Source of the DNA: an uncultured Eubacterium sp.
GTDB taxonomy: Bacteria > Bacillota > Clostridia > Peptostreptococcales > Anaerovoracaceae
DNA: 31,728 bases
Assembly: GCA_902495595.1 (NCBI GenBank)
Contig: CABUXV010000024.1
Span: 1-31,728, forward strand
Direction: 5' to 3'
Under the pieces are notes generated by a model, which saw nothing but the letters and a program-made list of their open reading frames with translations, was not told the DNA's origin and searched no databases. Below, one piece after another: positions 8,149 through 15,698 of the stretch (the stretch's first letter is position 1; every line of letters starts with the position of its first letter). Both the position numbers and the translations under genes were made by a program.

Positions 8149-9147
8149 TTAATCCTTTTTTTCATCAATTTGAGAGTTTGCTGCAGTTTTGATTTCTTCT
8201 GCTTTGATTTCTTTTTCTGTTTTCATTTCATCTTCTTCGGGCAGAGCCTGATTCTTTGACGGTGCGGGAAGCTGAGAGATTATTACTGCTGCCAGCATAA
8301 ATCCGCAGCCGATAAGTTCCTTTAAAGTAAGGGTTTCCCCCAGTATTAAAAATCCGAAAACAACTGCCCACAGGGCTTCCGTGCTCATGATTATGGAAGT
8401 TGCAGCAGGGCTTGCCGATTTTTGACCCAGCGCCTGGAATGTAAAGGCGATAGCTGTAGAGAAAATAGCTGTATAGAGTATTGCCACTCCGGCTCCCGTA
8501 ACAGCTTGCATTGAAATCGGCTCTTTGAAGAATGCTACGATAAAGCTTATGATTCCTGCAACGAGAAACTGAGCGGCAGTAAGTTTCATAACATTTACTT
8601 TAGGCGCAAAATGGCTTACGCTCAGTATGTGGAATGCCCAGAAAAACGCTCCTATGAGAATTATAAGGTCTCCCGGCTTTATGGAAAAATCCGAAGTTAT
8701 GCACAAAAGATAGAGGCCTATCACACCAAGTCCCACGCCTATCCATGTGAACAGACTGGTTTTGTGTTTAAGAAAAATACTCATTATAGGTACTAAAACT
8801 ATGTAGAGGGCGGTTATAAATCCTGCTTTTCCTGCGTCTACAGATACAAGTCCGACCTGCTGCATATTCATGGCGAAAAATATTATGATGCCGCATACTA
8901 TACCGCCTGCAATTAAATTTTTTCTTTCCGTCTGCTTTTCTTCTTTTGTAAAATCCTTATGCAGAGACGCTTTTTTATCGGAGATAACAAATACTAAAGT
9001 CAGAGCAAGGGAGCCTATGATTGATCTGAAAGCACAGAAATAAAAAGGACCTATGGAGTCCATTCCCGTACGCTGCGCCACAAAGGCAGAGCCCCAGATA
9101 ATTGCTGCTATAAGAAGTGATATGGTGGATTTTGCTTTATTGCTCAT
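8149..9147 (-). CDS. EamA/DMT-superfamily permease
   Basis: 332-residue drug/metabolite transporter with two EamA repeats (about ten hydrophobic helices in residues 5-292). The N-repeat starts ISLLIAAIIWGSAFVAQR and the second repeat contains FFWAFHILSVSHFAP. The last ~40 residues are a charged Lys/Glu tail, presumably cytoplasmic, that is not part of the family core. The substrate is unknown (an amino acid, metabolite or drug exporter are possible). GAAAGGTG lies 8 bases before the start. Promoter at 9177-9205; mazG follows immediately. Confidence 0.9.
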   Translation of the reverse strand: MSNKAKSTISLLIAAIIWGSAFVAQRTGMDSIGPFYFCAFRSIIGSLALTLVFVISDKKASLHKDFTKEEKQTERKNLIAGGIVCGIIIFFAMNMQQVGLVSVDAGKAGFITALYIVLVPIMSIFLKHKTSLFTWIGVGLGVIGLYLLCITSDFSIKPGDLIILIGAFFWAFHILSVSHFAPKVNVMKLTAAQFLVAGIISFIVAFFKEPISMQAVTGAGVAILYTAIFSTAIAFTFQALGQKSASPAATSIIMSTEALWAVVFGFLILGETLTLKELIGCGFMLAAVIISQLPAPSKNQALPEEDEMKTEKEIKAEEIKTAANSQIDEKKD

Positions 9148-9176
9148 AATATTGACACCTTTCTAAACTGAGGGAT

Positions 9177-9205
9177 ATTATAACAGATTCGCTCTTCTTT
9201 TACAA
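9177..9205 (-). promoter_or_regulatory. Promoter of the DMT-mazG operon
   Basis: Minus strand: TTGTAA (9200-9205), 17-bp spacer, then perfect TATAAT (9177-9182), about 30 bp before the start codon. Confidence 0.6.
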
Positions 9206-9363
9206 ATGCCATTGCGCGCGCCGGCGATTTTAATAAACTGTTGTCGCAGATTGAAGATAGACCGTTAAAGTTATTATATGATATAATTACAAAAAATAAT
9301 AAAATATTGATACGAGAAACAAAACAGCTGTTTAAATTTGATTTTAGAAAGAGGGTAAGACTG

Positions 9364-9984
9364 ATGGAATCCAGTATATGTCTGATAAGGCATGGAATAA
9401 CTGAAGGGAACAAGAACAGACTTTACTATGGTTTTTCCGATGTTCCCCTTGCAGATGAAGGTATAGATGAACTTACGAAATTAGCGCAGGCGGGAATATA
9501 TCCATATGATGAGGAAGCTGATTTTTATACTACGGGGCTTAAAAGGACGGAGCAGACTCTGTCGCTCATATACGGAGAAAAAGACCATTCGCATATTGAG
9601 GAAATGCGGGAAATAAATTTCGGTAATTTTGAAATGAAAAGTCACGATGATTTAAGAGAGCTTGAAGACTATAAAGTTTGGAAAAAAGATGTAAGCGGCA
9701 ATTTGGCGCCTCCCGGAGGAGAAAGTCTTGCAGGATTTTCCAAAAGAGTTTTGAAAGGTTTTGAAATTTTAAAAAATCGCCATGCACTTAAAGAACTTTC
9801 CATGAGACATTCAGGCAAAAAGGCGCTTTCTGTCATGGTATGCCACGGAGGCAGTATATCGGCAGTTCTTAACAGCATATATCCGGAAGACGGCGGGAAT
9901 TTTTACAGATGGATTCCCAATCCCGGACACGGATATATTCTGACCCTTGAGGATGGCATATTTTCAGGTTGGGAAAAGTTTTAG
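9364..9984 (+). CDS. Histidine phosphatase family protein (phosphoglycerate-mutase-like)
   Basis: 206-residue histidine-phosphatase (branch 1) enzyme acting through a phosphohistidine. The catalytic RHG sits in ICLIRHGITEGNKNRLYYG near the N-terminus. TTGLKRTEQTLSLIYG supplies the second arginine region, INFGNFEM the acid region, and MVCHGGSISAVL the second catalytic histidine. Substrate not determined; the length fits CobC-like or general sugar-phosphate phosphatases. ATG 9364 is chosen over the upstream TTG frame (9241) because the RHG motif normally lies within about 10 residues of the start and GAGGG lies upstream. It is a single gene, closed by the hairpin at 9989-10024. Confidence 0.87.
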   Translation: MESSICLIRHGITEGNKNRLYYGFSDVPLADEGIDELTKLAQAGIYPYDEEADFYTTGLKRTEQTLSLIYGEKDHSHIEEMREINFGNFEMKSHDDLRELEDYKVWKKDVSGNLAPPGGESLAGFSKRVLKGFEILKNRHALKELSMRHSGKKALSVMVCHGGSISAVLNSIYPEDGGNFYRWIPNPGHGYILTLEDGIFSGWEKF

Positions 9985-9988
9985 ACAA

Positions 9989-10024
9989 AAAAACAATGCA
10001 GAGCATATGCCCTGCATCGTTTTT
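9989..10024 (+). terminator. Rho-independent terminator of the histidine phosphatase
   Basis: A 13-bp stem (AAAAACAATGCAG against 10012-10024) with one A-C mismatch, closed by T7, starting just after the stop codon. Confidence 0.75.
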
Positions 10025-10065
10025 TAGTCGTCATTATTATTCACATTTATTTAGGAGAGGGGGGT

Positions 10066-10096
10066 TTGTCATTTCCTCTTGGTGTGATTATATAAT
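10066..10096 (+). promoter_or_regulatory. Probable promoter of the RNase HI gene
   Basis: TTGTCA (10066-10071) is followed by TATATAAT; TATATA at 10089 gives a 17-bp spacer and TATAAT at 10091 gives 19. It lies about 60 bp before the ribosome site. Confidence 0.45.
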
Positions 10097-10158
10097 AACA
10101 GTGCAATATGCAGATTAGGGGACTGTAGTGTGAAGAAATTTTGAAAAGGATGTGTGCA

Positions 10159-10710
10159 ATGAAAGACGACAGGATTTTACGGATATATACGGACGGAGGA
10201 TGTTCCGGAAATCAGAGCAGTGAAAATCTGGGAGGCTGGGGAGCGATAATGGAGTTTGCTTCGGCTGTTAAAGAGCTTTACGGAAGTGAAAGAAATACTA
10301 CCAATAACAGAATGGAAATGACTGCTCTGCTTGAAGCGTTTAAGGCAATAAAAAAGGAAAATCAGAGGATTCACGTTTTTTCCGACAGCAGTTACTTAAT
10401 GGATTGTTTCAGAAAAAAATGGTATGCAGGCTGGCAGAAAAACGGATGGAAAACTTCGGCAAAGAAACCCGTTGAGAACCAGGACTTGTGGAAAGAGCTG
10501 CTTCCATATATCGACAGACATGAGATTTCTTTTTTTCGAGTGAAAGGGCACGTGAACCTGAACAGCAAAAATACTGATTTCAATAAGTTGTATGAAAAGT
10601 TTATTCAGTGGAACGGAAGTGATTTTTCATACGATGATTTTTTATACGTAACCGAAAAGAATAACAGAGCCGATGAGCTTGCAAACATCGGTATAGATGA
10701 ATTAAGATAA
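10159..10710 (+). CDS. rnhA: Ribonuclease HI
   Basis: Endonuclease that cuts RNA in RNA-DNA hybrids. The catalytic tetrad is intact: D12 (YTDGGCSGN), E53 (RMEMTALLEA), D76 (VFSDSSYL) and D172 (NRADELAN), plus the conserved His131 in VKGHVN and the substrate-handle segment WYAGWQKNGWKT. At 183 residues it is longer than the ~155-residue E. coli enzyme; the extra ~30 residues (about 134-167) lie between the catalytic His and the last Asp. ATG 10159 is chosen because AAAAGGA ends 8 bases upstream; TTG 10141 and ATG 10150 are poorer. It ends just before the hairpin that overlaps the next gene's ribosome site. Confidence 0.93.
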   Translation: MKDDRILRIYTDGGCSGNQSSENLGGWGAIMEFASAVKELYGSERNTTNNRMEMTALLEAFKAIKKENQRIHVFSDSSYLMDCFRKKWYAGWQKNGWKTSAKKPVENQDLWKELLPYIDRHEISFFRVKGHVNLNSKNTDFNKLYEKFIQWNGSDFSYDDFLYVTEKNNRADELANIGIDELR

Positions 10711-10711
10711 T

Positions 10712-10754
10712 AAAAATTCCCCCGCAGTATATCATATATAGTGGGGGATTTTTT
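10712..10754 (+). terminator. Terminator-like hairpin enclosing the next gene's ribosome site
   Basis: CCCCCGC (10719-10725) pairs with GTGGGGG (10741-10747), flanked by A5 and T6 (rnhA terminator form). The 3' arm GGGGG is also the only Shine-Dalgarno-like sequence for the ATG at 10755, 7 bases on. The element can therefore both end rnhA transcripts and mask translation of the phosphatase. Confidence 0.65.
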
Positions 10755-12185
10755 ATGGGAAGAACAGGGAGAAATATAAGGAATAAAACCTCATACGGAA
10801 AAAGAAAAAAATTTTCGGGCAAAATTTTGATTATGGCTGCCGCTGCTGTCTTTGTATCCGCTGTGGTCATTTTAATAATGTTTTTTTTCGGAGGACTTCC
10901 GGAAAACTCAAAGGAAAAATCCGCGAAAACAAGCAGCGTATATGAACAGGAGAAGACAAAGGGAGAAATATCCCAAGTGATAATATCCCTTGGTGAAAAT
11001 CCGGGAGATATGATTATAAGCTGGAAAGGCAGCAAACAAAACGGCAGTATTTTCAGAATTTCCGATGATAAAGATAAATTGTCCCTTGAAAGTGAAACCA
11101 TAAAAGCAGAAAAGCATAAAGTTTTAAAGGGTAAATATTATAGATATGCAGTTAGGATAAAAAATTTGAAGCAAGGGGAAAAATATTTTTATGAAATAGG
11201 CGATGAATCCGCATTTGTCTATTCGGACAGTTTTACAGTTCCTGATGCCGGCGGAGAAACTAAGTTTTTATACCTGGGGGATGTTCAGTTTGAAAATTCT
11301 GTGGATGAATATACATCATGGGGCAGTATGGTGGAAAAAATATATTCACAAAATCCGGATATAGACTTTGCGGTAATCGGAGGAGATATGGTAAATGTAC
11401 CGACAGATGAAAAACAATGGGAAAGCTTTCTTGACAGCTGCAAAGTTTTTTCAAAGCTTCCGCTTATGACAGTGTCTGGAAACCATGAAGGGGTAAGTTC
11501 AAATAAAACTTACAAAGGACTTTTTTCCATGCCTGAAAACGGTCCTGAGCCTGTATACAGCAATAGCGGTTCGGATGAGCAGCCGGAGTCTGTAAATGAA
11601 GAGCTTAATAATGAATTTTACTACTTCGATTACGGAAAGTGCAGATTCATAATGATGGACAGCTCATTTCTTACAGAGGAAAGAAAGCAGAAGCTAGGTC
11701 AGGGAATGTGGAGCATAATGGAAAAATCCGTAGAGAATTGGCTGAAAAAAATAACTTCGGATAATAAAAAAACATGGACTGTCGCGGTAATTCATCATCC
11801 TGTATACGGTTTTCACGATAAGGATACGGTTTCGCCCAACATACGAAAATTATGGGAGCCCGTTCTTAAAGAGGGCGGTGTGGATATGGTATTTTGCGGT
11901 CATCAGCATATGTATATGCGCACAAGGGATATAGACGGTATAGTTTATGTCATGGGAAATTCGGGAAACAGAAAGAGTGAATATTATAATGGATACAACT
12001 CACCTTCCTACAGCAGAGCCGTTTACGGTGAAGGCCCCAATTATCAGATAGTAACCGTGAAATCATCAAAGCTTGAAATGGTTTCATATGATGAAAAAGG
12101 TCTCGTCATAGACGAGACCATTATAAATAAAGGATTATGGTTCCATATTCTCGAACTTTTTAGTAGCTATAAGATAGTCGTTTAA
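10755..12185 (+). CDS. Membrane-anchored purple-acid-phosphatase-like metallophosphoesterase
   Basis: 476 residues: a basic N-terminus, one transmembrane anchor (about 23-45), an FN3-like domain (about 72-163) and a calcineurin-like metallophosphoesterase domain (about 169 on). Metal-site motifs in order: GDVQ (D176), GGDM (D211), GNHE (N243-H244), HHPVYGFH and GHQHMYMR. The last is typical of purple acid phosphatases, as is the FN3-plus-catalytic layout. It probably acts outside the membrane on phosphate esters; substrate unknown. The start is fixed by the TM segment; its ribosome site lies in a hairpin. The final 51 bases overlap the ArsR-like gene on the other strand. Confidence 0.87.
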   Translation: MGRTGRNIRNKTSYGKRKKFSGKILIMAAAAVFVSAVVILIMFFFGGLPENSKEKSAKTSSVYEQEKTKGEISQVIISLGENPGDMIISWKGSKQNGSIFRISDDKDKLSLESETIKAEKHKVLKGKYYRYAVRIKNLKQGEKYFYEIGDESAFVYSDSFTVPDAGGETKFLYLGDVQFENSVDEYTSWGSMVEKIYSQNPDIDFAVIGGDMVNVPTDEKQWESFLDSCKVFSKLPLMTVSGNHEGVSSNKTYKGLFSMPENGPEPVYSNSGSDEQPESVNEELNNEFYYFDYGKCRFIMMDSSFLTEERKQKLGQGMWSIMEKSVENWLKKITSDNKKTWTVAVIHHPVYGFHDKDTVSPNIRKLWEPVLKEGGVDMVFCGHQHMYMRTRDIDGIVYVMGNSGNRKSEYYNGYNSPSYSRAVYGEGPNYQIVTVKSSKLEMVSYDEKGLVIDETIINKGLWFHILELFSSYKIVV

Positions 12186-12464
12186 TGTACCCAGGTGGAC
12201 GTAATAATACGAATAACGGTCTTCACGCTTTGTCTGTAAAAGTCCGGCGTCGTTGAGTTTTTTTACGTGCTGGGATATAGTCGCCTGAGAATAGTCAAAA
12301 TATGAAACCAGGTCTTTATTGCAGACTTTGGTGCGTTCCTTGTTCTGCTGCATTATATATCTGAATATTTTTATTCGCGCAGGATGAGCCAGCGCATCGG
12401 AAATTTTTGCAATAAGGAGAATATCCTTTTCCTGCATTTCGTCTATTTCTTTTCTAAGTCTCAT
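12135..12464 (-). CDS. ArsR-family winged-helix transcriptional regulator
   Basis: 109-residue ArsR/SmtB-type winged-helix DNA-binding protein. The core runs from KISDALAHPARIKIFRYI through the recognition region DLVSYFDYSQATISQHVKKLNDAGLL to the beta-wing KREDRYSYYYVH. There is a single cysteine (VCNKD) and no CxC metal site, so metal sensing of the ArsR type is not evident; the ligand is unknown. GAGGAG lies 7 bases before the ATG. It is 34 bp downstream of the GDSL hydrolase on the same strand, so both probably share one transcript. Its 3' end overlaps the phosphatase gene by 51 bp. Confidence 0.88.
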   Translation of the reverse strand: MRLRKEIDEMQEKDILLIAKISDALAHPARIKIFRYIMQQNKERTKVCNKDLVSYFDYSQATISQHVKKLNDAGLLQTKREDRYSYYYVHLGTLNDYLIATKKFENMEP

Positions 12465-12498
12465 TTATTACTCCTCGGTTAAATGTTTTCAGCTCATG

Positions 12499-13068
12499 TC
12501 AGCTCATGAGATTATCCTTTATGTATTTTGAAATAATTCCGGCGATATACCTGTGGCCTTCGGCTGTAGGATGTACGCCGTCGATGTATTTTCCGCAGGG
12601 TCTGTAAAGATTGTTTAAATCTATGAATTTCGTACCTGAGGATTTTATTTTTTCGGAAAGCTCTTCAAGGCAGGTATTCACTCTGAAATAGTCAACGCCT
12701 GCTTCGGGCATCCACAGCTTTGACGCCATGGCTTCGTCTACGGGAATCGGCGTCATAAATACGGTTTTAATACCATTTCCGGCGGCAAGATTGGCCATGT
12801 TTATGAGATTTTTAAAAGCTTCTTCAACAGATGCTTCTTCGAATATGAAGTCATTGGTTCCGGTAAGGATGAATACTGTATTGGGGAAGCGGGCAATCAC
12901 ATCATTTTGAAAACGCGTAAGAATCTGCGATGTGGTTTCCCCGTTATTGCCTTTGTTTATAACCTCCCAGCCTGTTTCTTCTCTTACTTTGCTTGCAAAA
13001 CATTCACTTCTTTTCAGAGGGAATCCGTTTACTATGCTGTTTCCTATAAATACTATTTTTTTCTTCAT
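12499..13068 (-). CDS. SGNH/GDSL-family hydrolase
   Basis: 190-residue SGNH-hydrolase fold esterase/lipase-like protein. Block I is FIGNSIVNG (nucleophile Ser in GNS rather than GDS), block II KGNNGETT (Gly), block III LTGTNDF (Asn) and block V DGVHPTAEGH (catalytic Asp and His). There is no signal peptide, so it is probably cytosolic; substrate unknown. The chosen ATG (13068) has no ribosome site, and the promoter places the transcript start at or next to this codon, so translation is probably leaderless. An in-frame TTG at 13104 lies inside the -35 box and is unlikely. Confidence 0.87.
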   Translation of the reverse strand: MKKKIVFIGNSIVNGFPLKRSECFASKVREETGWEVINKGNNGETTSQILTRFQNDVIARFPNTVFILTGTNDFIFEEASVEEAFKNLINMANLAAGNGIKTVFMTPIPVDEAMASKLWMPEAGVDYFRVNTCLEELSEKIKSSGTKFIDLNNLYRPCGKYIDGVHPTAEGHRYIAGIISKYIKDNLMS

Positions 13069-13075
13069 GTATAAC

Positions 13076-13104
13076 AGTATACTGATGAAAAAAAGGGATG
13101 TCAA
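13076..13104 (-). promoter_or_regulatory. Strong promoter of the GDSL-arsR unit, apparently leaderless
   Basis: Minus strand: perfect TTGACA (13099-13104), 17-bp spacer, TATACT (13076-13081), then 7 bases and the ATG. The -10 overlaps a 10-bp palindrome, CAGTATACTG (13075-13084). Confidence 0.75.
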
Positions 13105-13114
13105 CGCTATACTG

Positions 13115-13143
13115 TTGACAAAATGAAAAATCGGGAGTATATT
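13115..13143 (+). promoter_or_regulatory. Promoter of the tetR gene
   Basis: Perfect TTGACA (13115-13120), 17-bp spacer, TATATT (13138-13143). Its -35 box is back to back with the divergent GDSL promoter's -35 box, 10 bp apart. Confidence 0.75.
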
Positions 13144-13169
13144 ATAACAGTGTTATATAACGATGTTAT
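13144..13169 (+). promoter_or_regulatory. Two tandem 13-bp palindromes, candidate TetR operator
   Basis: ATAACAGTGTTAT (13144-13156) and ATAACGATGTTAT (13157-13169) abut directly, both ATAAC-N3-GTTAT. They cover the predicted start of tetR transcription, which fits autorepression by the adjacent TetR protein. Confidence 0.65.
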
Positions 13170-13211
13170 ATCCGTTGCTGAAACTGAGACGTATATGGAG
13201 ATTTCCAAACT

Positions 13212-13826
13212 ATGATTGATGAGATAAACACGCTGCAAAGCATACGAGATGCGGGAATGAAAGAATTCTTGAATAAGGGATTTCATAATGCTTCTCTGAG
13301 AAATATTGTGAAAGACGCAGGAGTTACTACCGGAGCGTTTTATGGATATTTTTCAAGTAAAGAAGCATTGTTTGCAGCACTGGTGGAAGAACATGCGGCG
13401 GCAGTTATGGCGTGCTTTGTAAAAGCGCAGGAAAATTTTGAAAAAATTCCCAAGGAGAATCAGGCTGAAAACATGGTCAGTACCACAGGACCATGCATAG
13501 AAGAAATGATCGATTACATATATGATAATTACGATTATTTCAAACTTCTCATATGCTGCGCAGACGGCACTGCGTACGAAGATTTCGTTCATAACATGGT
13601 TGAGATAGAAGTCGAATCCACATACAGGTTCATGGATGTACTCAAGGAAATGGGAAGAAAAGTTCCGCAGATAGACAGAGGTCTCTGCCATATATTGTGC
13701 AGCGGTATGTTTGGAGGAATGTTTGAGGTGATAGTTCACGATATGCCTAAGGAAAACGTTAAGCATTATGTAAAACAGCTCATGGAGTTTCATCATGCAG
13801 GCTGGGAAAAAATTATGGGGCTTTGA
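13212..13826 (+). CDS. TetR/AcrR-family transcriptional regulator
   Basis: 204-residue TetR-type repressor. The N-terminal helix-turn-helix is plain: FLNKGFHNASLRNIVKDAGV then TTGAFYGYFSSKEALFAALV (residues about 18-57). The rest is a helical ligand-binding domain of no recognisable subtype, with several cysteines (CCADG, LCHILCSG). GGAG lies 11 bases before the ATG. It is preceded by tandem palindromes and followed 81 bp later by the ABC operon, so it probably controls itself and the transporter genes. The ligand is unknown. Confidence 0.92.
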   Translation: MIDEINTLQSIRDAGMKEFLNKGFHNASLRNIVKDAGVTTGAFYGYFSSKEALFAALVEEHAAAVMACFVKAQENFEKIPKENQAENMVSTTGPCIEEMIDYIYDNYDYFKLLICCADGTAYEDFVHNMVEIEVESTYRFMDVLKEMGRKVPQIDRGLCHILCSGMFGGMFEVIVHDMPKENVKHYVKQLMEFHHAGWEKIMGL

Positions 13827-13850
13827 AAGTCCTAATTTTTTGGAATTGAG

Positions 13851-13864
13851 TTAGTTATAACTAA
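13851..13864 (+). promoter_or_regulatory. 14-bp perfect palindrome before the ABC/ZIP operon
   Basis: TTAGTTATAACTAA is perfectly symmetric and lies between tetR and the first ABC gene. It carries the same GTTAG-N6-CTAA layout as the palindromes at 27712-27770, and its core GTTATAAC also resembles the junction of the TetR-operator candidates. It is a likely operator; which protein binds it is open. Confidence 0.55.
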
Positions 13865-13907
13865 TGAAATTAACATAAATATACTGAACTTCAAAGGAGG
13901 TATTGAT

Positions 13908-15698
13908 TTGAAAAAGAAATCTAATTTCAAAAGGCTTATGGAGTATGCTGGAAGTTATAAATATCTTACATATACTTCATGGATTCTTTCGGCTGCAAGT
14001 GCTTTATGCGGTCTGGTTCCATTTTATTACCTGTGGAAGATAATAAAAGAGGTGCTTGAAGTTATGCCGGATTTAAAACAGGCCGGAGGTATCGTTCATA
14101 ATGGCTGGATGGCAGTGTTATTTGCAGCTCTTTCCATGCTTATATATGTGGCGGGACTCATGTGCTCTCATATTGCAGCTTTTAGGGTACAGGCGAATTT
14201 AAGGACGTCTATGATGGAACATATAGTAAAGCTGCCGCTGGGCGCAGCTGAAAGTTTCGGAAGCGGTAAGCTGAGAAAGATAGTTAATGAGTGCAGCGCG
14301 TCTACAGAGGAATATCTGGCCCATCAGCTGCCGGATACTTCAAGGGCAATAGTAACTCCTGCAGGTCTTCTGGTTTTGCTTTTTGCTTTTGATTGGAGAC
14401 TAGGAATTTTCAGTCTTATTCCTGCGATTTTAGGATTTATAATCATCAGCGCGATGACCGGCAGCCGAATGGAAGAAAGTATGGAAAAGTATCAGGAAGC
14501 TTTAAACGATATGTCCAATGAGGCAGTAGAATACGTAAGGGGGATTCCTGTTGTCAAGACTTTCGGCCAGACAATATTTTCCTTTAAAAGATTTAAAGCG
14601 TCCATAGACAGATACAGCAGCTGGGTAATAGAATATACGAAATCTTTAAGGATGCCTATGATGCTTTTAACTACTGCCATAAATGGAATATTTGCATTTT
14701 TAATAGCTGCGGGAATAATTTTTCAAGATGGAGGAGTTACTTCGGAGTTTGTGCTGAATTTAATATTTTACATAATTATTACTCCTGTACTTTCTACATC
14801 CCTTACAAAGATAATGTATCAAAGTGAGAATAAGTTAATTGTAAATGACGCCCTCAAAAGGATAGACAGCGTTATGGATATAGAGCCGCTGAGCGAAAGT
14901 TCATATCCGGCGCAGCCATGGGATGGAAGTATTGAGCTTAAAAATGTTACTTTCAGTTACGATGGCAAAAAAGATGCTTTAAAAAATATTTCAATGAAAA
15001 TAGAGGACGGCACAACTGTGGCTTTCGTAGGTCCGTCCGGAGGAGGAAAGACGACGCTTGCAAATATCATAAGCAGGTTTTTTGACCCGCAGAAAGGCGA
15101 GGTTCTCATAGGAGGAGTAGACGTAAAATCCATAGATAAGAAGAGCCTTATGAATACGGTTTCTTTCGTATTTCAAAACAGCAGGCTGATAAAAGCATCG
15201 GTACTGGATAATGTAAGGCTGGCAAGACCGGAGGCAGGAAGAGAAGAAGTCATGAAAGCTTTGGAGGATGCTCAGTGCATGGATATTATAGAAAAGCTTC
15301 CAAGCGGGATAGACACTGTTTTAGGTGAAAACGGTGTGTACCTTTCAGGGGGAGAGCAGCAGAGAATCGCTATAGCAAGAACGCTTCTCAAAAATTCTCC
15401 TATAGTTATTCTTGATGAGGCAACTGCTTTTGCCGATCCGGATAACGAAATTCAGGTTCAGAAAGCCTTTGCTTCCCTTTCCAGAGAAAAGACGGTGATT
15501 ATGATTGCGCACAGGCTGTCTACGGTTACGGGAGCAGACTGTATATACGTGCTCAAAGACGGGGAGATTGCGGAAACAGGTTCTGCTGAAACTTTATTAA
15601 ATCAAAAGGGTCTGTTCAGCCGTATGTGGAATGATTATCAGAAATCCGTTGAATGGAAAGTAACTAAAAATTCAGAGGAGGTGAAAGTCAATGCTTAA
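13908..15698 (+). CDS. ABC transporter, fused permease-ATPase half A (IrtA/YbtP-like)
   Basis: 596-residue half-transporter: six-helix membrane domain (about 15-310), then an ATPase domain. Nucleotide-site motifs are all canonical: Walker A GPSGGGKTT (375-383), signature LSGGEQQR (479-486), Walker B ILDEATAFAD (D503, catalytic E504) and H-loop His535. Start is TTG at 13908, preceded 7 bases earlier by a full AAAGGAGG; no ATG fits as well. It overlaps half B by 8 bases, so the pair forms a heterodimer. The GPSGGGKTT loop and overall pattern resemble the IrtAB/YbtPQ siderophore-uptake exporter-fold group; uptake of a metal chelate is an inference, and drug or lipid export is possible. Confidence 0.88.
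   Translation: MKKKSNFKRLMEYAGSYKYLTYTSWILSAASALCGLVPFYYLWKIIKEVLEVMPDLKQAGGIVHNGWMAVLFAALSMLIYVAGLMCSHIAAFRVQANLRTSMMEHIVKLPLGAAESFGSGKLRKIVNECSASTEEYLAHQLPDTSRAIVTPAGLLVLLFAFDWRLGIFSLIPAILGFIIISAMTGSRMEESMEKYQEALNDMSNEAVEYVRGIPVVKTFGQTIFSFKRFKASIDRYSSWVIEYTKSLRMPMMLLTTAINGIFAFLIAAGIIFQDGGVTSEFVLNLIFYIIITPVLSTSLTKIMYQSENKLIVNDALKRIDSVMDIEPLSESSYPAQPWDGSIELKNVTFSYDGKKDALKNISMKIEDGTTVAFVGPSGGGKTTLANIISRFFDPQKGEVLIGGVDVKSIDKKSLMNTVSFVFQNSRLIKASVLDNVRLARPEAGREEVMKALEDAQCMDIIEKLPSGIDTVLGENGVYLSGGEQQRIAIARTLLKNSPIVILDEATAFADPDNEIQVQKAFASLSREKTVIMIAHRLSTVTGADCIYVLKDGEIAETGSAETLLNQKGLFSRMWNDYQKSVEWKVTKNSEEVKVNA

Noticed and set aside
9241..9363. 41-residue N-terminal extension of the histidine phosphatase from a TTG
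   Set aside because: No ribosome site, AT-rich composition, and the catalytic RHG motif would be displaced far from the N-terminus.
13100..13119. Palindrome GTCAAC-N8-GTTGAC as a regulator site
   Set aside because: It is simply the two divergent TTGACA -35 boxes placed back to back.
13195..13215. Six-codon leader frame (MEISKL) overlapping the tetR start
   Set aside because: It has no ribosome site of its own, and GGAG inside it serves tetR; likely chance.
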